A stretch of DNA of 35,769 nt, taken from positions 1 through 35,769 of the forward strand of contig DVLU01000030.1 in NCBI GenBank assembly GCA_018715365.1, in the 5' to 3' direction. Under the pieces are notes generated by a model. That model worked only from the letters and a program-made list of their open reading frames with translations, was not told the DNA's origin and did not search any database. Shown here piece after piece: positions 1 to 7,997 of the stretch. Source of the stretch: Candidatus Ornithomonoglobus intestinigallinarum (GTDB lineage: Bacteria > Bacillota > Clostridia > UBA1381). Positions within the stretch are counted from its first letter, which is position 1. Every line of letters starts with the position of its first letter. The translations under genes and the position numbers were made by a program.

Positions 1-1
1 A

Positions 2-77
2 GCGCACGTCATCTGTCTGCGGAAGGGCCTTAACGCGCATCGTGCGTTACCAGCCCGGAGCAGATAGTGACGGGCGC
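2..77 (+). repeat. Repeat A, copy 1 (76-bp imperfect palindrome)
   Basis: The ends GCGCACGTCA and TGACGGGCGC are near-perfect inverted repeats, and the centre is a stem of TAACGC against GCGTTA. It is the same 76-bp length as four other copies at 4698, 13877, 18363 and 21529. This copy carries the TCTGC/GCAGA arm variant shared with copy 2. It lies directly beside repeat B copy 1, upstream of parB. Confidence 0.9.
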
Positions 78-84
78 TCGCGGG

Positions 85-160
85 GCGGCGCATATTTCCC
101 CTTCCGAGGAATGTATGTGCAGCGTAACATCCTTTCCGAGGAAGGGGTGATATGCGCCGC
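85..160 (+). repeat. Repeat B, copy 1 (76-bp imperfect palindrome)
   Basis: The terminal arms GCGGCGCATAT and ATATGCGCCGC are perfectly complementary over 11 bp. Inner CCCCTTCC and GGAAGGGG runs extend the stem. Eight copies of the same length occur in the window. The copy reads in the same direction as the downstream gene parB. It contains open frames in translation, but these are shared by all copies and are not genes. Confidence 0.92.
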
Positions 161-175
161 GAATAAAAAGCGCCG

Positions 176-256
176 CCCCGGGGGTTCCAAAGGGGGCGGA
201 GCCCACTTTGAAAAAAAAGAAAATCACCGGGGTTCCAAAGGGGCGAAGCCCCTTTG
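176..256 (+). repeat. Two tandem C1-type G/C hairpins upstream of parB
   Basis: Two hairpins at about 176-211 and 227-256 share the pattern of a G-run, TTCC, AAAGGGG(G), a short loop, CCCC(C)TTTG and then an A-tract. The first has a mutated arm (GCCCAC). They end about 30 bases before the parB ribosome binding site. Neither strand has a U-tract after the stem, so they are not typical intrinsic terminators. Confidence 0.8.
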
Positions 257-289
257 AAAAAAAACAAAACGATGAAGGAAGTGAAATAA

Positions 290-1174
290 ATGCTGAAAAA
301 GGGTCTCGGAAAGGGCCTCGACATGCTCTTTGAGAGCGCTCCTCATGAGGACGAAGCGGCAGCCGAAAGCTCCGTTTCACCGCAGGACGTTTCCGAAACG
401 CAGCTTACGCTTATAGAGCCGAACAGAAACCAGCCACGGCGCAGCTTCGATCCCGAAAAAATCGACGAGCTTGCGCAGTCGATACGCGAGCACGGCCTTA
501 TCCAGCCGATAATAATAACGCCCGCACAAAACGGACGCTATACGATAGTCGCCGGGGAACGCCGCTGGCGCGCAGCAAAAAAGGCGGGCTTAAAAACAGT
601 CCCGACAGTGATACGCGAATACTCACCCGAGGAAACGGCGCAGATCGCCCTTATAGAAAACCTTCAGAGAGAGGATTTGAACCCTATCGAAGAAGCCGCC
701 GGCTACAGGCGGCTGATGGACGAGTTTTCGCTTACGCAGGAAGCCGTCAGTGAAAAAATAGGCAAAAGCCGAAGCGCCGTTGCAAATTCGCTTCGTCTGC
801 TTTCGCTTGACGATGAGCTTCAAAAGCTTGTTTCCGACGGCAAAATATCGGGCGGTCACGCAAGAGCGCTGCTTGCCGTCGGCGATAACGATGCACGCCG
901 TGAGCTTGCCGATAAAATAATCTCCGGCGGCCTGAACGTCCGTCAGGCGGAAACGCTCGCAAAAAAGCTTTCAAAGCCAAAGCGGACAAAACCGCAGCAG
1001 CCGCCGAACGACGCATACACGGCTGAGCTTGAACGTATAGGCGACCGCATATCGTCGGAGCTCGGCACAAAAGTCAGCATCTCGGAAACGAAAAAACGCG
1101 GACGCATAGAAATAGAATATTACGGCGCGGACGATCTTGAACGCATATTGTCGGCGCTCGGCATAAATTTGTAA
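290..1174 (+). CDS. parB: ParB/Spo0J-family chromosome partitioning protein
   Basis: A 294-residue protein with the ParB fold. The CTPase/N-terminal domain covers about residues 38-136 and includes GERRWRA (89-95) and ENLQREDLNPIEEA (123-136). A helix-turn-helix follows at about 147-172, and a C-terminal dimerisation region ends the protein. In this family ParB binds parS and spreads as a CTP-dependent clamp to organise the origin region. The start is supported by AAGGAAGTG a few bases upstream. No parA/soj is inside the window; it would be expected just to the left. The following DUF4446 gene starts 14 bp after the stop, which suggests an operon through serS. Noc is an alternative paralogue, but the early position and serS linkage favour ParB. 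Confidence 0.93.
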   Translation: MLKKGLGKGLDMLFESAPHEDEAAAESSVSPQDVSETQLTLIEPNRNQPRRSFDPEKIDELAQSIREHGLIQPIIITPAQNGRYTIVAGERRWRAAKKAGLKTVPTVIREYSPEETAQIALIENLQREDLNPIEEAAGYRRLMDEFSLTQEAVSEKIGKSRSAVANSLRLLSLDDELQKLVSDGKISGGHARALLAVGDNDARRELADKIISGGLNVRQAETLAKKLSKPKRTKPQQPPNDAYTAELERIGDRISSELGTKVSISETKKRGRIEIEYYGADDLERILSALGINL

Positions 1175-1187
1175 CGGAGGAAAAATC

Positions 1188-1700
1188 ATGACCGGTCAAA
1201 CTTTACTTATAGCAGCATTTGGCATAATAATAGTGCTTGTCTTAATTTGCTTTATACTTACAATGATAAATTCGTCAAAGGTAAACACGCTTCTCGATTA
1301 CAGCGAGGACGGCGACATTATAGGCGCATTGAAGGAATATTACAAAAAGGTGGACGACCTTGCAAAAACGGTAAACGAAAATTCCGACGCCGTAACGCAG
1401 TCGCGCCTTGCGGGCTGCGAAAGCCTTGCATCGTCGTCGCTCAAAAAAACGGGCATAGTTCATTTTGACGCGTTCGACGACGTAACGGGCAAGCTAAGCT
1501 TTGCGGCCGCGGTGCTTAACAGCTCAAACGACGGCTTTATATTAACGTCGCTGTACGGTCATAATTCGTGCAACACCTACGTGCGCGAAATAGAAAACGG
1601 CAGGGCAAGCGTAAAGCTTCTTAACGAAGAAACGCAGGCTCTCAAAAAAGCCGTAAGCGGAATAAAGAAGGGTCAGGAAGATGGCAGCGAACAAGAATAA
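1188..1700 (+). CDS. DUF4446 family membrane-anchored protein
   Basis: A 170-residue protein with one N-terminal transmembrane segment (about 5-27) followed by a soluble region. That region has the pattern typical of DUF4446, including GIVHFDAFDDVTGKLSFA and a segment ending in an acidic tail. The family commonly sits beside parB and serS in Clostridia, and its function is unknown. A strong GGAGG precedes the ATG. Its 3' end overlaps the next gene by 20 bp, so translation is probably coupled. I base the family call on recognition of the sequence and on gene order; the role is not known. Confidence 0.82.
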   Translation: MTGQTLLIAAFGIIIVLVLICFILTMINSSKVNTLLDYSEDGDIIGALKEYYKKVDDLAKTVNENSDAVTQSRLAGCESLASSSLKKTGIVHFDAFDDVTGKLSFAAAVLNSSNDGFILTSLYGHNSCNTYVREIENGRASVKLLNEETQALKKAVSGIKKGQEDGSEQE

Positions 1701-2106
1701 CAATAAATCAATGTTTCTTTACACGGCTCTTATATTTGTCGTGGCTATAATTTTAATAGTACTGTCGTTTTTCGGGCAGGCAAACGTCGAAAAAAGCCAG
1801 CCCGGAATAAGCGCAACTCTCGAGCCGGCGGGGCAGCTTTCGGAAACGATAACGGAGCGAGCAGCCGTTTTGAGCGAGGAAAACATGAAGCTTATAGAGG
1901 AAAACAAGCAGCTTACCGAGGAAAACGAAAAATTGGAGGCGCGCCTTAAAAACAGCGAAGCGCTGTCGGCCGCCGCAAACTGCATGGCGTTAAACGACAA
2001 AGAGGGCGCGCGCAAGGCCGCGGAATCGGTAAACAAGGAAATTCTCGGCGAAAGCGAGCTTTCGCTTATGGGCGCCGTGGAAGCCTTTATAAACAGCGAA
2101 CAATAA
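1681..2106 (+). CDS. Small single-pass membrane protein with coiled coil, unknown function
   Basis: A 141-residue protein. A hydrophobic helix lies at about residues 11-30. It is followed by a Ser/Pro-containing linker and a heptad-rich stretch at about 58-95 (repeated EEN and LxEEN patterns), predicted as a coiled coil. The C-terminus is alanine- and glutamate-rich. I do not recognise a named family. It overlaps the DUF4446 gene by 20 bp and precedes serS by 36 bp, so it is probably co-transcribed with parB. The start ATG at 1681 has a purine-rich AAGAAGG upstream; an internal ATG at 1711 would remove only the basic N-terminal tail before the membrane helix. Confidence 0.75.
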   Translation: MAANKNNNKSMFLYTALIFVVAIILIVLSFFGQANVEKSQPGISATLEPAGQLSETITERAAVLSEENMKLIEENKQLTEENEKLEARLKNSEALSAAANCMALNDKEGARKAAESVNKEILGESELSLMGAVEAFINSEQ

Positions 2107-2142
2107 ATACATCAAATAAAAAATGAAAGGAATATATAAAAA

Positions 2143-3408
2143 ATGCTTGACATTAAAATCTTAAGACAAACTCCGGATATTATAAAAGACGCTTTAAAAA
2201 AGCGCTGCAGCGATCTCGACATAACTCCCGCCATAGAGCTTGACAAAAAGCGCCGCGGGCTGCTTGTTGACGTTGAAAGCAAAAAAGCGTCGCAGAACGA
2301 AATATCAAAAAAAATACCGCAGATGAAGAAAAACGGCGAAAGCACCGACGAGATCTTTAAGGAAATGAAGGAGCTCAGCGGCGAGATAAAGGCTCTTGAC
2401 GAGCAGGTCAGAAAAATCGACGAGGAGCTTCGCGATTTTATGCTCCGTATACCGAATATCCCGAACGAAACGTGCCCCGTCGGCGCGGACGATTCCGAAA
2501 ACGTCGAACAGCGCCGTTTCGGCGAGCCGACCGAATTTGATTTTGAGCCGAAGGCGCACTGGGATATAGGCACCGATCTCGATATACTCGACTTTGAGCG
2601 CGGCACAAAAATAGCCGGCACGCGCTTTACCGTTTATAAGGGCCTCGGCGCAAGGCTTGAGCGCTCGGTTATACAGTATTTTTTAAATACCCACACTGAA
2701 AACGGCTACACCGAAATTTTCCCGCCGTTTATGGTAAACCGCGCGTCGATGACGGGCACGGGCCAGCTCCCGAAATTTGAGGAGGACGCGTTTAAATTGG
2801 TAAACAACGGATTTTTCATGATACCCACTGCGGAGGTGCCGGTTACAAATCTTTACAGAGATGAAATAATGGACGGCTCACAGCTGCCTGTTAAATACTG
2901 CGCATATTCGGCTTGCTTCAGAGCGGAAGCGGGAAGCGCCGGAAGGGATACGCGCGGGCTGATACGCCAGCACCAGTTCAATAAGGTGGAGCTTGTTAAA
3001 TTCGTAAAGCCCGAAACGAGCTATGATGAGCTTGAAGCTCTTACAAACGACGCCGAAAAGCTTTTGCAGGGGCTCGGGCTGCCGTACAGGGTCGTTGCGC
3101 TCTCAACGGGCGACCTCGGATTTTCCTCGGCAAAGACGTATGATATAGAAGTCTGGATGCCGTCATACGGAAGGTATGTTGAAATTTCCTCATGCTCAAA
3201 CTTTGAGGATTATCAGGCGCGCCGCGCAAATATCAGATATAAGGATAACCCGAAGGACAAGGCGCAGTTTGTGCATACGCTGAACGGCTCAGGGCTTGCG
3301 GTGGGACGCACCGTTGCAGCAATACTTGAGAATTATCAGAATGCCGACGGCACCGTCACCGTCCCCGAAGCGCTCGTTCCATATATGGGAACCGATATTA
3401 TTAAATAA
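2143..3408 (+). CDS. serS: Seryl-tRNA synthetase
   Basis: A 421-residue class II aminoacyl-tRNA synthetase that charges tRNA-Ser, and also tRNA-Sec where present. The N-terminal antiparallel coiled-coil arm spans about 1-105. The catalytic core shows TAEVPVTN (229-236), the motif 2 region [14 protein letters not shown] (259-272) and a motif 3 region with GSGLAVGRT near 385-393. The length is normal for bacterial SerRS. The ribosome binding site AAAGGAA lies upstream of the ATG. Only 36 bp separate it from the preceding gene, so there is no room for a T-box leader. A C2 hairpin follows the stop within 12 bases, and the DnaA-box cluster follows that. Confidence 0.97.
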   Translation: MLDIKILRQTPDIIKDALKKRCSDLDITPAIELDKKRRGLLVDVESKKASQNEISKKIPQMKKNGESTDEIFKEMKELSGEIKALDEQVRKIDEELRDFMLRIPNIPNETCPVGADDSENVEQRRFGEPTEFDFEPKAHWDIGTDLDILDFERGTKIAGTRFTVYKGLGARLERSVIQYFLNTHTENGYTEIFPPFMVNRASMTGTGQLPKFEEDAFKLVNNGFFMIPTAEVPVTNLYRDEIMDGSQLPVKYCAYSACFRAEAGSAGRDTRGLIRQHQFNKVELVKFVKPETSYDELEALTNDAEKLLQGLGLPYRVVALSTGDLGFSSAKTYDIEVWMPSYGRYVEISSCSNFEDYQARRANIRYKDNPKDKAQFVHTLNGSGLAVGRTVAAILENYQNADGTVTVPEALVPYMGTDIIK

Positions 3409-3418
3409 ATTTTATTTT

Positions 3419-3499
3419 TACGTGGGGGCTCCGCCCCCACACCCCCGTAACAAAAAAACTACATGCCGGGGGTTTCAAAGGGGGCTCCGCCCCCTTTGG
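3419..3499 (+). repeat. C2 hairpin followed by C1 hairpin after serS
   Basis: At 3419-3447 a GGGGG run can pair with either of two following CCCCC runs (C2 type). At 3466-3499 a C1-type hairpin has a leading GGGGG run and the stem AAAGGGGGC/GCCCCCTTT, followed by an A-rich tract. The two are in opposite internal order, so together they form an inverted pair. This fills the left part of the serS-trmK gap before the DnaA boxes. Confidence 0.8.
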
Positions 3500-3567
3500 A
3501 AAAGAAAAAAAAATAACCAAACCTTCGGTTACATTTTGTCACAAAGTTATGTAAACCAATTTAAAAC

Positions 3568-3872
3568 TTATCCACGGCATCATTTTTCACTTATCCATCA
3601 AAAATATCCGATAAACGTTGAGTTTCACGCTTGTTTATCCACAGTATCCACGCACTTATCCACGTTTCACGATAAAACTGCAATCATTAAAAAAGCGCGT
3701 ATCTGTGCCGTTTTTTGAGGTTTACATATTTTTCGGAATAAAAAGGGAGTTATATAAACGATTTATACACGTTTTTGTCCCTTCCGCGTGAACAAAGCTC
3801 GAAAAGCGGCTTTATAAGTCGTTTTTTCGGTTGATAAAGTTATCCACGGTGTGTGAATAAAAACATGGATAA
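3568..3872 (+). other. oriC: DnaA-box cluster, candidate upstream half of oriC
   Basis: Box-like 9-mers on the + strand are at 3568 (TTATCCACG), 3591 (TTATCCATC), 3635 (TTATCCACA, perfect), 3644 (GTATCCACG), 3656 (TTATCCACG) and 3840 (TTATCCACG). On the - strand they are at 3852-3860 (TTATTCACA) and 3864-3872 (TTATCCATG). AT-rich DNA lies between the groups and up to the trmK start. This density within about 300 bp is typical of a bacterial origin. It is separated from dnaA by trmK. With the cluster between dnaA and dnaN it resembles the two-part origins known in Bacillota. Confidence 0.8.
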
Positions 3873-3910
3873 ATGCACAAAATAAATTATTTTATTAAGG
3901 AGATTTTACA

Positions 3911-4618
3911 TTGATTACACCGCGTTTACAAAGCATTGTCAATATGGCTTCAAAATCATATATAACGGCAGATATAGGCACGGATCACGCATATGTCCCC
4001 ATTGAGCTTGTGAATAAAAACATAGCGGAGCGCGCCGTTGCTTCCGACGTCCGTCCCGGCCCGCTTGAAGCCGCGCGGAAAAACATAGAAGCCGCGGGGC
4101 TGTGCGGCGTTATCGAAACGCGTCTCGGCTCGGGGCTTGAGGTGCTTAAAAATAACGAAGCGGAGCAGATAATAATAGCCGGCATGGGCGGAGAGCTTAT
4201 AGAGAGCATTTTAAAGGGCGGTGCGGAGCGGTTTTTAACGTCGCGTTTTATTTTGCAGCCGATGAACACGCAGGCGGAGCTCAGGCGTTTTCTTATAAGC
4301 GGCGGATTTACGATAACGGGCGAGGATATAGCCGCCGAGGGGTTTAAGGTATATAACGTTATTTCCGTCTGCTTTGCGAAAAACGCCGGGGATACGCGTT
4401 TTTTCGGCGCAGAAGCATTTGCGCGCGAGATAGATTATCATCTTCCGCCGTACCTTAGGGACCATGAATTGTACGGTATGCTTTTCGCAAAAAAGCAGCG
4501 TGAGTTTGAAAAGATAGTTTCGGGACTCGAGAGGTCGAAATTTATGACACGCGAAGATGAAGAGAAGCTCGAACACTATAGGGGGATGTTAAATGAGCTG
4601 CCGTCCGTTCGCGGCTAA
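3911..4618 (+). CDS. trmK: tRNA (adenine(22)-N1)-methyltransferase TrmK family
   Basis: A 235-residue SAM-dependent methyltransferase. In the family it methylates N1 of adenine 22 in tRNA. The SAM-binding motif I region is ADIGTDHAYVPIEL at about residues 20-33, followed by ASDVRPGPLEAA. A characteristic AGMGGELI occurs near residue 90, and a helical C-terminal part ends the protein. The start is a TTG at 3911 with AAGGAG at 3897-3902. It sits alone between two repeat-rich gaps, just after the DnaA-box cluster, so its promoter probably overlaps the origin. A C2 hairpin follows 33 bases after the stop. Confidence 0.9.
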   Translation: MITPRLQSIVNMASKSYITADIGTDHAYVPIELVNKNIAERAVASDVRPGPLEAARKNIEAAGLCGVIETRLGSGLEVLKNNEAEQIIIAGMGGELIESILKGGAERFLTSRFILQPMNTQAELRRFLISGGFTITGEDIAAEGFKVYNVISVCFAKNAGDTRFFGAEAFAREIDYHLPPYLRDHELYGMLFAKKQREFEKIVSGLERSKFMTREDEEKLEHYRGMLNELPSVRG

Positions 4619-4650
4619 CGCCGCTCACTGAAAATCTGATTTTTCTTTTT

Positions 4651-4680
4651 ACGTGGGGGCTATCGCCCCCACACCCCCGC
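4651..4680 (+). repeat. C2 hairpin downstream of trmK
   Basis: A GTGGGGGC / GCCCCCAC stem is followed by a second CCCCC run. A T-rich stretch comes before it rather than after it, so it does not match a canonical terminator on the coding strand. It opens a composite repeat block that runs to 4971. Confidence 0.75.
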
Positions 4681-4697
4681 GGGACGGCTGCTTAACA

Positions 4698-4773
4698 GCG
4701 CACGTCATCTGTCTGCGGAAGGGCCTTAACGCGCACCGTGCGTTACCAGCCCGGAGCAGATAGTGACGGGTGC
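4698..4773 (+). repeat. Repeat A, copy 2
   Basis: A 76-bp copy in the same orientation and variant as copy 1, with a T instead of a C near the right end and one loop change (CACCG for CATCG). Confidence 0.9.
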
Positions 4774-4787
4774 AAAAAAGCAAATCT

Positions 4788-4825
4788 CCGGGGGTTCCAA
4801 AGGGGCTCCGCCTCCACACCCCCGC
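4788..4825 (+). repeat. Hybrid C element (left half C1, right half C2)
   Basis: The left side has the C1 hallmark (GGGGGTTCCAAAGGGG). The right side switches to the C2 hallmark (CTCCGCCTCCACACCCCCG). The two halves pair only partly, so this looks like a recombinant or decayed copy placed between A copy 2 and B copy 2. Confidence 0.65.
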
Positions 4826-4834
4826 ATTTCGTAA

Positions 4835-4910
4835 GCGGCGCATATTTCCCCTTCCGAGGAATATATGTGCAGCGTAACATCCTTTCCGAGGAAGGGGTGA
4901 TATGCGCAGT
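4835..4910 (+). repeat. Repeat B, copy 2
   Basis: A 76-bp copy on the + strand, matching the direction of trmK and dnaA. The outermost three bases of the right arm are changed (GCAGT in place of GCCGC). The loop has ATATATG in place of ATGTATG. Confidence 0.9.
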
Positions 4911-4938
4911 GTATAAAAAATTTTTGTTATGAACCGCT

Positions 4939-4971
4939 CCGGGGGTTCCAAAGGGGGCGGAGCCCCCTTTG
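4939..4971 (+). repeat. C1 hairpin upstream of the dnaA promoter
   Basis: An intact C1 hairpin: a GGGGG run, TTCC, the AAAGGGGGC/GCCCCCTTT stem and an A-rich tail. It closes the trmK-dnaA repeat block about 30 bases before the predicted -35 box of dnaA. Confidence 0.75.
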
Positions 4972-5000
4972 AGAAAAATAAAAAATTTTTGTTAAACCGC

Positions 5001-5029
5001 TTGATTATTCTTCTGAAATTTGTTATTAT
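5001..5029 (+). promoter_or_regulatory. Predicted dnaA promoter
   Basis: TTGATT and TATTAT are separated by 17 bases, in AT-rich DNA about 95 bases before the dnaA ATG. It resembles a housekeeping sigma promoter. No perfect DnaA box overlaps it. Confidence 0.6.
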
Positions 5030-5123
5030 ATAAGGTAGTTTCTTATTTTATGTTTTAAACCTTTTGACCCGCACGGGAATAAAAAACAAACGACGGGGAA
5101 AAACTTGTATAACGGAGGTTAAA

Positions 5124-6455
5124 ATGGACAAAGATATTTCCGCTCTGTGGGCCCAAATATTCGATATTGTAAAAAAGAAAGCCGATAACGCCATCGGTAT
5201 AAACGTACATATGCAAAACGCCGTGCCGGAATCGATGACCGATACAACCTTTACAATAACAGTCCCCATGGCAATAAACAAAAATATGATACGATACCGT
5301 TACAAGGATTACATCGAATCGGCAATAGAACAGGTAACGTCAAAAAGGCTTGCGTTAAACGTATACGTAAAAAGCGACAACCCGCCTATACCGCCCGACC
5401 CGAAAAGCCGCGAGCGCTACGGTCCGCCGGACAGGATAAATCCGAAATACACGTTTGAAAATTTCGTCATAGGCGCGTCAAACGAATACGCAACGGCGGC
5501 AGCAATATCAACCACTGAAAAGCCCGGCTACGTGTATAACCCGCTCTTTCTTTACGGGAACTCGGGGCTCGGCAAAACGCACCTTATGCACGCAATAGGC
5601 AACAGGATACATCAGAACGACCCGAGCGCAAACGTTATTTACGTAACGAGCGAGGTGTTCACAAACGAATTCATATCGGCGGTGCGAGAGGGCAAGGGCG
5701 AGGAATTCCGCAAAAAATACCGCTCGGCAGACGTGTTCCTTGTTGACGACGTGCAGTTTCTCGAAAATAAAGAAGCAACGCAGGATGAGTTTTTCCACAC
5801 TTTTAACGAGCTGTACGCGCTTAACAAGCAGATCGTCCTCACCTCCGACCGAAAGCCGCGCGACCTTGTAATACTCGACGACCGCCTGCGCACACGCTTT
5901 TCGCAGGGGCTTACTATAGATATAACGGTCCCGAACTACGAAACGCGCGTTGCCATACTCCAAAAAAAGGCGAGCCAGCATAATAAAAAAATCGACATAG
6001 ACGTTTTAGGCTACATCGCCGAGCGCATAAAATCAAACGTCCGCGAGCTTGAGGGCATACTTATAAAAATGATTTCGATTTCCGAAATATCGCATAAGCC
6101 GATAGACAACGAGCTTGCCGACTACGTTTTAAAATCATATCTGCCCAAAACCGGCATCGTTAAAATAACATCGGATATGATAATGGAAAAGGTCAGCACG
6201 TTCTACAGCATAACGGTCCAGGACCTCACCGGAAAAGTCAGGACGTCAAACGTCGCTCTTCCGCGTCAGGTTGCGATGTATCTCTGCCATAAGCTTACCG
6301 ATATGAACTTCACGGTCATAGGCAAGGCCTTCGGCAATAAGGACAGGACAACGGTAATGCACAACGTGCGCAAAATAGAAAGCGATCTTGAAACAAACGA
6401 AAGCTTAAAATCGGATATAGACAATATAATCCACGACCTTCAGACACAGCTCTGA
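5124..6455 (+). CDS. dnaA: Chromosomal replication initiator DnaA
   Basis: A 443-residue AAA+ initiator. Domain I is at about 1-85, followed by a short proline-rich linker. The AAA+ core has Walker A GNSGLGKT (145-152) and Walker B FLVDDVQF (205-212). Domain IV carries the DnaA signature GNKDRTTVMHN (404-414) for box recognition. The frame is open from a TTG at 5064, but the ATG at 5124 is preferred. It follows GGAGG, and the protein then begins at the usual domain I sequence. The upstream promoter and the DnaA-box clusters on both sides of trmK and dnaA mark this as the origin region. It is followed by dnaN after 325 bp. Confidence 0.98.
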   Translation: MDKDISALWAQIFDIVKKKADNAIGINVHMQNAVPESMTDTTFTITVPMAINKNMIRYRYKDYIESAIEQVTSKRLALNVYVKSDNPPIPPDPKSRERYGPPDRINPKYTFENFVIGASNEYATAAAISTTEKPGYVYNPLFLYGNSGLGKTHLMHAIGNRIHQNDPSANVIYVTSEVFTNEFISAVREGKGEEFRKKYRSADVFLVDDVQFLENKEATQDEFFHTFNELYALNKQIVLTSDRKPRDLVILDDRLRTRFSQGLTIDITVPNYETRVAILQKKASQHNKKIDIDVLGYIAERIKSNVRELEGILIKMISISEISHKPIDNELADYVLKSYLPKTGIVKITSDMIMEKVSTFYSITVQDLTGKVRTSNVALPRQVAMYLCHKLTDMNFTVIGKAFGNKDRTTVMHNVRKIESDLETNESLKSDIDNIIHDLQTQL

Positions 6456-6481
6456 TGCGGTCTTAAAAGCATATATTTCAC

Positions 6482-6739
6482 CGTGGACAAACATATGGAA
6501 AACGCGTGGACAAGGCGCGGATATTTTTTCCCGCCCCTGTTTTTCCCAATTGCTTTCACAATTGTCCACCTCTGTCCACACCTTTTAAACGGTGTAGGGC
6601 GGACAGATTTTTCAAGCGTACACAAGGCGCGGAGCCGCTTATCCAGCATGTCCACGCCTCTACTACTGTTACTGCTAAATATATATTATTTATATACGTA
6701 TGTATATATGCAAAAAGCGGCGGAACGGAATGTGGATAA
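6482..6739 (+). other. oriC: dnaA-dnaN intergenic DnaA boxes with unwinding element, candidate oriC core
   Basis: The gap holds a perfect box on the - strand at 6731-6739 (TGTGGATAA). Looser TTGTCCACn-type boxes lie at 6482 and 6505 (-) and at 6562, 6572, 6639 and 6649 (+). After the last + box and a short C-rich spacer comes CTACTACTGTTACTGCTAA at 6660-6678. Its complement reads as TAG, CAG and TAA triplets, close to the DnaA-trio pattern of Bacillota origins. About 33 bases of nearly pure A/T follow (6679-6711). This order of box, GC spacer, trios and AT-rich DNA matches a basal unwinding system. Confidence 0.78.
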
Positions 6740-6780
6740 TTCCCGCTCCGGAAAACGCGGATAAAGGAGAATGATACAAT

Positions 6781-7914
6781 ATGAAAATGTCATGCAGCAA
6801 GCAGGAGCTTCTTGAAATAGTAAACACGGTTCAAAAGGCTGTTATGGCAAAAAGCACAATGCCTATACTCGAATGTATAAAAATCGATACGTCGGGAGAC
6901 GGAAACGTTGTTGTAACCGGCAACAACCTTGATATGTGCATTGAGTACAACACAGTTATGAACGTCCCCGAGGGCGGGATTGTTGCGCTTGCGTCGAGGA
7001 TGTTCGGCGAAATTGTGCGCCGCCTTCCCGAGGGCACGGTTACGATAACGTCCGACCCGAAAAACTACGTTACAAAAATAGAATGCGGCGCAAGCAAATT
7101 CAATATACAGGGCCTTGACGGCATGGAGTATCCCGGCGCGCCGGTGCTTGACGAAAAATACCGCTTCACGCTCACGCAGCCGGCGCTCAGGCGGCTTATA
7201 AGAAAAACGATTTCGTTTGTGTCCGTAAACGAGGGCAGGCGTCCGATACTTACGGGCGCGCTGTTTGAAATAAACGACGGTAAATTGAATATTGTGGCGT
7301 CCGACGGGCACAGGCTCGCGATCGTAACGGAAAATGTGGAATGTGAGGAGAAAAAAGGCCATTTTGTCGTTCCCGGCGTAACGCTGAGGGAACTGCTCAA
7401 GCTTTTGAAGGACGAGGGCGACGTTACCGTTATAATATCCGACAGGCACGTAATGTTCGATTTCGGAGAATTCCAGGTGTACACGCGTATGCTCGAGGGC
7501 GAATTTTTGAAGTACGAATCGATAATAAACGTTATAAACAGCATTGAGGTCGTATGCGACAAGAGCGTTATAATGCACTCTCTCGAGCGCGCACAGCTGC
7601 TTATAAGCGACGATAACGCCGTTCATTCGGAAAATAAAGTGCCGGTGCGCTTTAATATAGGCTATAATAAAATAGATATGTCGTGCATAACGGGGAAAGG
7701 CCAGGTAAACGACACGGTTGACGCCGAGGTAAAGGGCGGAGAGCTTGTTATAGGCTTTAACTGCCGCTTCCTGCTCGATGCGCTCTCCGCGTGCGACGGC
7801 GACAGGGTAAAAATCGAGTTCAGCGCGCCGACAAGCGGATGCTTTATCCGCTCCGGCGAGGACAGCGACAGCAAATACCTGTTTATGATACTGCCTGTAA
7901 GGCTTTATAACTGA
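6781..7914 (+). CDS. dnaN: DNA polymerase III beta sliding clamp
   Basis: A 377-residue clamp made of three similar domains. It begins MKMSCSKQELLEIVNTVQKA and ends with the family's typical MILPVRL tail. As a dimeric ring it tethers the replicative polymerase and binds many repair proteins. The start ATG follows AAAGGAG. The usual downstream neighbours in Bacillota (yaaA, recF, gyrB) are absent; a terminator and an unrelated MBL gene follow instead. Confidence 0.97.
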   Translation: MKMSCSKQELLEIVNTVQKAVMAKSTMPILECIKIDTSGDGNVVVTGNNLDMCIEYNTVMNVPEGGIVALASRMFGEIVRRLPEGTVTITSDPKNYVTKIECGASKFNIQGLDGMEYPGAPVLDEKYRFTLTQPALRRLIRKTISFVSVNEGRRPILTGALFEINDGKLNIVASDGHRLAIVTENVECEEKKGHFVVPGVTLRELLKLLKDEGDVTVIISDRHVMFDFGEFQVYTRMLEGEFLKYESIINVINSIEVVCDKSVIMHSLERAQLLISDDNAVHSENKVPVRFNIGYNKIDMSCITGKGQVNDTVDAEVKGGELVIGFNCRFLLDALSACDGDRVKIEFSAPTSGCFIRSGEDSDSKYLFMILPVRLYN

Positions 7915-7915
7915 T

Positions 7916-7960
7916 AAAAAAGGGGGCTTAAAGCGGCGCTGTCCGCTTTGCCCTCTTTTG
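7916..7960 (+). terminator. Intrinsic terminator after dnaN
   Basis: A long stem pairs AAAAGGGGGC and AAAGCGG with CCGCTTT and GCCCTCTTTT, directly after the dnaN stop. The 3' arm ends in TTTT. It does not belong to the C repeat family. Confidence 0.75.
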
Positions 7961-7997
7961 AGCCTTTATATAAAATATTCCGGAACGGAGCAGAAAA

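Noticed and set aside
85-160. Recurrent short reading frames across every B copy, giving similar peptides on both strands
   Set aside because: The frames exist because B is a repeated palindrome. They have no ribosome binding sites and run into A or C elements, so they are not genes.
3620-3675. Half parS-like GTTTCACG motifs near the DnaA boxes
   Set aside because: Only half-sites are present; no full 14-16 bp palindromic parS sequence is seen in the window.
3296-3718. A 140-codon + strand frame covering the serS end and the DnaA-box cluster
   Set aside because: It overlaps serS out of frame, then crosses C hairpins and DnaA boxes; there is no family resemblance and no Shine-Dalgarno.
5064-5123. 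Upstream TTG start for dnaA
   Set aside because: The 20 extra residues are not typical of DnaA, and GGAGG is placed for the ATG at 5124.
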